Positions 60,777 to 64,000 of a stretch of DNA of 64,000 bases are shown piece after piece. The stretch is from Streptomyces sp. HD (GTDB lineage: Bacteria > Actinomycetota > Actinomycetes > Streptomycetales > Streptomycetaceae): positions 106,243 through 170,242 of the forward strand of contig NZ_JAQMYP010000016.1 in the NCBI RefSeq assembly GCF_028369295.1, given 5' to 3'. Under the pieces are notes generated by a model. It worked only from the letters and a program-made list of their open reading frames with translations. It was not told the DNA's origin and ran no database searches. Made by a program: the position numbers and the translations under genes. Numbering within the stretch: the first letter of the stretch is position 1; each line of letters opens with the position of its first letter.

Positions 60777-63425
60777 ATGGACAACCCCACGAACGGCGGG
60801 CGCCGCGGGCGTCATCGCCGTCGCTGGACCGCCACCGGTCTGCTGGTCGGCGTGCCCGCCATCGTCGTGCCGTATTTCCTGTTCGCGCAGGAGGACTCGC
60901 AGGCCGCGACGGTCGACGGCGATGCCTACTACCGGCTGGTTTCCGTGCGCAGCGGCAAGGTGCTGGACGTCAACGGCTTCTCCACCGCCGACGGCACCCG
61001 TATCCAGCAGTGGACCGACCAGAACACCACCAACCAGCAGTGGAAGCTGAAGCCCGCCGGGGGCGGCTATTACGAGCTCGTGAACCGCAACAGCGGCAAA
61101 GTGCTGGGCATAGCGGGCAGTTCGACCGCTCAGGGGGCCGCCGCCGAGCAGCAGACCGACAGCTCCTCCACCTCCCAGGAGTGGAAGATCAGCGAGGTGA
61201 GCGGTGCCGACGCCGTCACCCTCACCTCCCGCAGGAGCGGCCAGGTTCTGGACGTCTCCGGAGGCTCCGCGGCCGACGGCGCGGCAGTCGTCCAGTATCC
61301 GGGCCGGGGCAGCACCAACCAGCAGTGGAAGCTGGTGAAGACGGCCGAGACCCCGGCGTCCGGGACCGGCACCGCGCAGACCACGGCCGCGGCCGGACCG
61401 TATGTGTGGAAGAACGCCCAGGTGGTGGGCGGCGGTTACGTCACCGGGCTGGTGTTCAACCAGCGGGAGAAGGGTCTGCTGTACGCGCGCACCGACATGG
61501 GCGGCGCCTACCGCTGGGACACCGGGGCCGAGCAGTGGATCCCGCTGACCGACTGGATCGGCGAGAAGGACTGGAACCTGCTGGGCATCGACTCCATCGC
61601 CACCGACCCCGTCGACCCCAAGCGGCTCTACCTCATGGCGGGCACCTACACCAACGACTGGGGCGGCAACGGCGCGATCCTGCGCTCCACGGACCGGGGC
61701 CGCACCTTCAAGCGCACGAATCTGCCGTTCAAGGTGGGCGGCAACGAGGACGGCCGCGGGGCGGGCGAGCGGCTCGTGATCGACCCGGCCAACCACAGCA
61801 ACCTGCTGCTGGGCAGCCGCAAGAACGGCCTGTGGCGCAGCACCGACTACGGCGTGACGTGGAAGCAGGTCTCCTCCTTCCCCGTCAAGGACGGGGCGGG
61901 CAGCGGCGCGGGCATCTCCTTCGTGACGTACGGCCCGGCCGGCAGCAGGACGATCTACGTCGGCGTCGGCGACAGGTCCACCTCCCTGTACCGCTCCACC
62001 GACGGCGGCAACACCTGGCAGGCCGTCTCAGGGCAGCCCACCGGCCAGCTGCCGCAGCACGGCGTGCTCTCCGGTGACGGATCGCTGTACCTGACGTACA
62101 CCAACAACCTCGGACCCAACGGCGTGACGGGGGGTTCGGTGTGGAAGTACACGCCGGCCGGCGGGGCGTGGAAGAACGTCTCCCCGTCCCAGGGCAACTA
62201 CGGGTTCTCCGGTCTGGCCGTCGACCCGCGCAAGCCGTCCACGGTGATGGTCACCACCCTCGGCCGCTGGTGGCCCGAGGACGAGGTCTACCGCAGCACC
62301 GACGGCGGCGCGAACTGGAAGGCACTGGCCGACAAGTCGGTGCGCAGCGCCTCCGCCGCTCCTTACGTCGGCACCCACACCGGGCACTGGATGACCGCCC
62401 TGGCCATCGATCCCTTCAACTCCGGGCACGTGCTGTACGGCACCGGCAACGGCATCATGCGCAGCAAGGACGCCAACGCCTCCGACAGCAGCGGCACCAG
62501 CCACTGGAGCAGCGGGGCCCGCGGGCTGGAGGAGACCGCGCTCATGGACGCGATCGCCCCGCCCGGCGGCGCCACCGTCATCACCTCCATGGGCGACCAG
62601 GGCGGTTTCCGGCACGACTCCCTGACCAAGGTGCCATCCGGGCGACTGAAGAACCCGATGATGAACAACAGCACCGACATCGACTTCGCCCAGTCCAAGC
62701 CCTCGATGATGGTCCGCGTCGGCACTGGCGGCGCACAGGACGGTGCCTACTCCACCGACGGCGGCAGCACCTGGAACGGCTTCAAGGCAGAGCCCGTGGG
62801 CAGCGCCCACAGCGGCCACATCGCGCTCGCCGCGGACGGCTCCAGCATCGTCTGGACCCAGTCCGGACAGGCTCCGTACCGCTCGACCGACAACGGCGCG
62901 AGCTGGTCGAGGGTCGGCGGCCTGGGCAACGACGCCGTGGTCGTCGCCGACCGCTCCTCGGCCAGGACCTTCTACTCCCTGTCCGGCGGCACGCTCTACG
63001 CCAGCACCGACGGCGGCGCGACCTTCACCGCCCGGGCCGGCAACCTGCCCTCCGGCCGGCTCACGGCCGTCCCCGGCGTCGCCGGTGACCTGTGGATCGC
63101 CGGTTCCAAGGGGCTGCTGCACTCCACCGACGGCGGCCGCACCTTCACCACGCTCAGCACGGTGCAGTCCGCCTCCGCCCTCGGCTTCGGCAAGGCCAAG
63201 CCGGGCACCGGCTACCAGGCCCTGTACCTGATCGGCACCGTCAAGAACGTCACCGGCGTCTTCCGCTCCACCGACAAGGGCGCCACCTGGCTCCGCGTCA
63301 ACGACAAGGCCCACCAGTGGGGCGCCATCGGCGGCGTCGGCGTCATCACCGGCGACCCCGACACCTACGGTCGCGTCTACGTCGGCACCAACGGACGCGG
63401 CCTCCAGTACGGCGACCCGTCCTGA
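60777..63425 (+). CDS. Secreted GH74 xyloglucanase-like enzyme with N-terminal CBM13/ricin domain
   Basis: 882 residues. A basic head (RRGRHRRRW), a hydrophobic core and the cleavage-like SQAAT form a signal peptide. Residues ~50-195 are a ricin-type lectin with three repeats ending in NQQWKLK-type motifs. The rest is a GH74 tandem beta-propeller: VVGGGYVTGLVFNQREKGLL, YARTDMGGAYRWD (probable catalytic Asp) and TSMGDQGGFRHD (second acidic residue), plus many BNR-type STDGG-x-TW repeats. GH74 enzymes cut xyloglucan. Known streptomycete members usually carry a C-terminal cellulose-binding module instead of an N-terminal ricin domain. It is divergent from the esterase. Confidence 0.92.
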   Translation: MDNPTNGGRRGRHRRRWTATGLLVGVPAIVVPYFLFAQEDSQAATVDGDAYYRLVSVRSGKVLDVNGFSTADGTRIQQWTDQNTTNQQWKLKPAGGGYYELVNRNSGKVLGIAGSSTAQGAAAEQQTDSSSTSQEWKISEVSGADAVTLTSRRSGQVLDVSGGSAADGAAVVQYPGRGSTNQQWKLVKTAETPASGTGTAQTTAAAGPYVWKNAQVVGGGYVTGLVFNQREKGLLYARTDMGGAYRWDTGAEQWIPLTDWIGEKDWNLLGIDSIATDPVDPKRLYLMAGTYTNDWGGNGAILRSTDRGRTFKRTNLPFKVGGNEDGRGAGERLVIDPANHSNLLLGSRKNGLWRSTDYGVTWKQVSSFPVKDGAGSGAGISFVTYGPAGSRTIYVGVGDRSTSLYRSTDGGNTWQAVSGQPTGQLPQHGVLSGDGSLYLTYTNNLGPNGVTGGSVWKYTPAGGAWKNVSPSQGNYGFSGLAVDPRKPSTVMVTTLGRWWPEDEVYRSTDGGANWKALADKSVRSASAAPYVGTHTGHWMTALAIDPFNSGHVLYGTGNGIMRSKDANASDSSGTSHWSSGARGLEETALMDAIAPPGGATVITSMGDQGGFRHDSLTKVPSGRLKNPMMNNSTDIDFAQSKPSMMVRVGTGGAQDGAYSTDGGSTWNGFKAEPVGSAHSGHIALAADGSSIVWTQSGQAPYRSTDNGASWSRVGGLGNDAVVVADRSSARTFYSLSGGTLYASTDGGATFTARAGNLPSGRLTAVPGVAGDLWIAGSKGLLHSTDGGRTFTTLSTVQSASALGFGKAKPGTGYQALYLIGTVKNVTGVFRSTDKGATWLRVNDKAHQWGAIGGVGVITGDPDTYGRVYVGTNGRGLQYGDPS

Positions 63426-63439
63426 CCCCAACGCCCGAA

Positions 63440-63471
63440 CGGGGCTGCAGGCCGTTGCGCCTGCAGCCCCG
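63440..63471 (+). terminator. Intrinsic terminator-like hairpin after the GH74 gene
   Basis: CGGGGCTGCAGGC and its perfect complement GCCTGCAGCCCCG form a 13-bp stem around the loop CGTTGC, 15 bases after the stop codon. Confidence 0.75.
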
Positions 63472-63966
63472 CCACAGTTGAGGGACATCGTCCGAGACGC
63501 AGGCTGCGTCACCTCACCGGGAGGACGTGCACCACGGAGCGCTCCCACTCACCACCGCGTGCACGAGGGCATGCACGCGAGCCGGGTTGTCTCCTGTGGC
63601 CGAGCATCGCTGTTCCTCCTGGTGACGGTGCAATGCTGCGTGGAGGATGACACTCGTATCAGGCAGTCGGCGCGAAAGCGTCGCCTGAGCACCGCATTGC
63701 TCTTCCCGAAGGCCCGTCTCCGTCCCACCAGTACCGGTGGGCGAAAGGCATTGACCACCAACGACCTGGTGGCCTTCCCGATCGAATGAGAGACCGACGC
63801 GACCGTCCTGCCCATCGAACCCACCGCATGGCCGACAGGTGACTGCGGCGATGGGCTCGAAGTCCCGGTCCCGGTGGCGGAGGGCAGTCCCCGCAGCTTG
63901 GCCTGCTGTCGTGGGACTGCCCTCAATCGATCGGGCGTCTCCCTGCGCGGTGGCAGGGGCGGCGGG
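63472..63966. other. Non-coding stretch at the window end
   Basis: About 495 bases; open frames on both strands lack domains and mirror each other's GC bias. CCCACC and GGTGGG flank AGTACC near 63723. No gene is supported here. Confidence 0.4.
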
Positions 63967-64000
63967 TTACGGCAGCGTGGTCCACTTCTGGTTGCTCTGG
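63967..64000 (-). CDS. C-terminal end of another CBM13/ricin-type protein (partial)
   Basis: Only the last ten codons are in the window, reading QSNQKWTTLP and a TAA stop. This matches the closing QxxQ-W strand of a ricin-type lectin repeat, as in the two enzymes next door (SNQQWRLG, NQQWKLV). It is probably a third secreted carbohydrate-active protein of the island; the catalytic part lies outside. Confidence 0.6.
   Translation of the reverse strand, partial: QSNQKWTTLP

Overview
The window is GC-rich actinobacterial DNA, almost certainly from a Streptomyces chromosome. Genes are dense with strong G/C third-position bias. GTG and TTG starts, ATGA and GTGA stop/start overlaps and leaderless-looking regulator genes are common. 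The protein families (SARP/AfsR regulator, IclR, LysR, TetR, HxlR, PadR, PAS-SpoIIE phosphatase, secreted CBM13 enzymes) are typical streptomycete ones. Many insertion-sequence scars, truncated genes and small inverted duplications suggest an accessory or chromosome-arm region.

Layout. 0-8 kb: remnants and regulators (cut-back PucR-type gene, XRE/TPR regulator, Tn3-like scrap), an orphan class I terpene synthase, an ArsR-MFS operon with a perfect operator palindrome, and a decayed P-loop NTPase. 8-16 kb: a LysR regulator divergent from prpF-dctA (carboxylic-acid isomerase and C4-dicarboxylate symporter), then an Lrp/AsnC regulator upstream of a 989-residue kinase / peptidase-like / class III aminotransferase fusion. 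16-24 kb: TetR followed by a Dpp/Opp-type import operon with an embedded amidase and a permease-ATPase fusion. It ends on a scrap of a flavin monooxygenase paralogous to the intact one at 41 kb.

24-38 kb is the most interesting part: a compact minus-strand operon that looks like a RiPP (ribosomal peptide natural product) cluster. In transcription order it is: P450, a 28-residue precursor-like peptide with an aromatic tail, a second P450, a 26-residue precursor-like peptide with a Val/Ile/Gly tail, a cobalamin-type radical SAM C-methyltransferase, a DUF5825 partner, a small membrane protein, an HTTM (SdpB-like) membrane protein and a SAM methyltransferase. An IclR regulator lies upstream on the same strand, an AfsR-type SARP is divergent, and an MFS transporter converges on the far end. 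Both precursor genes are very short and easily missed. Two unrelated precursors sharing one maturation operon is the best candidate for an undescribed system.

38-46 kb: cold-shock protein and DEAD-box helicase pair, a seven-copy 10-bp tandem repeat, a methyltransferase and FMO-type monooxygenase, an HxlR-controlled quinone-oxidoreductase-like enzyme, and a PAS-PP2C phosphatase facing a frameshifted HATPase gene. 46-54 kb: an IS graveyard (IS5-family copies and scraps, a truncated IS701 cutting a membrane acyltransferase-like gene) that includes a phosphotransferase gene enclosed by IS-type ends. 54-58 kb: a PadR-controlled ABC/FtsX exporter whose regulator and promoter have a degraded inverted copy next door. 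58-64 kb: a polysaccharide-degradation island (CE1-type esterase with CBM13, GH74 with N-terminal CBM13, and the tail of a third CBM13 protein at the window edge), with two identical LacI-type palindromes near the esterase promoter.

All functional calls come from reading sequence motifs only; no database search was made.
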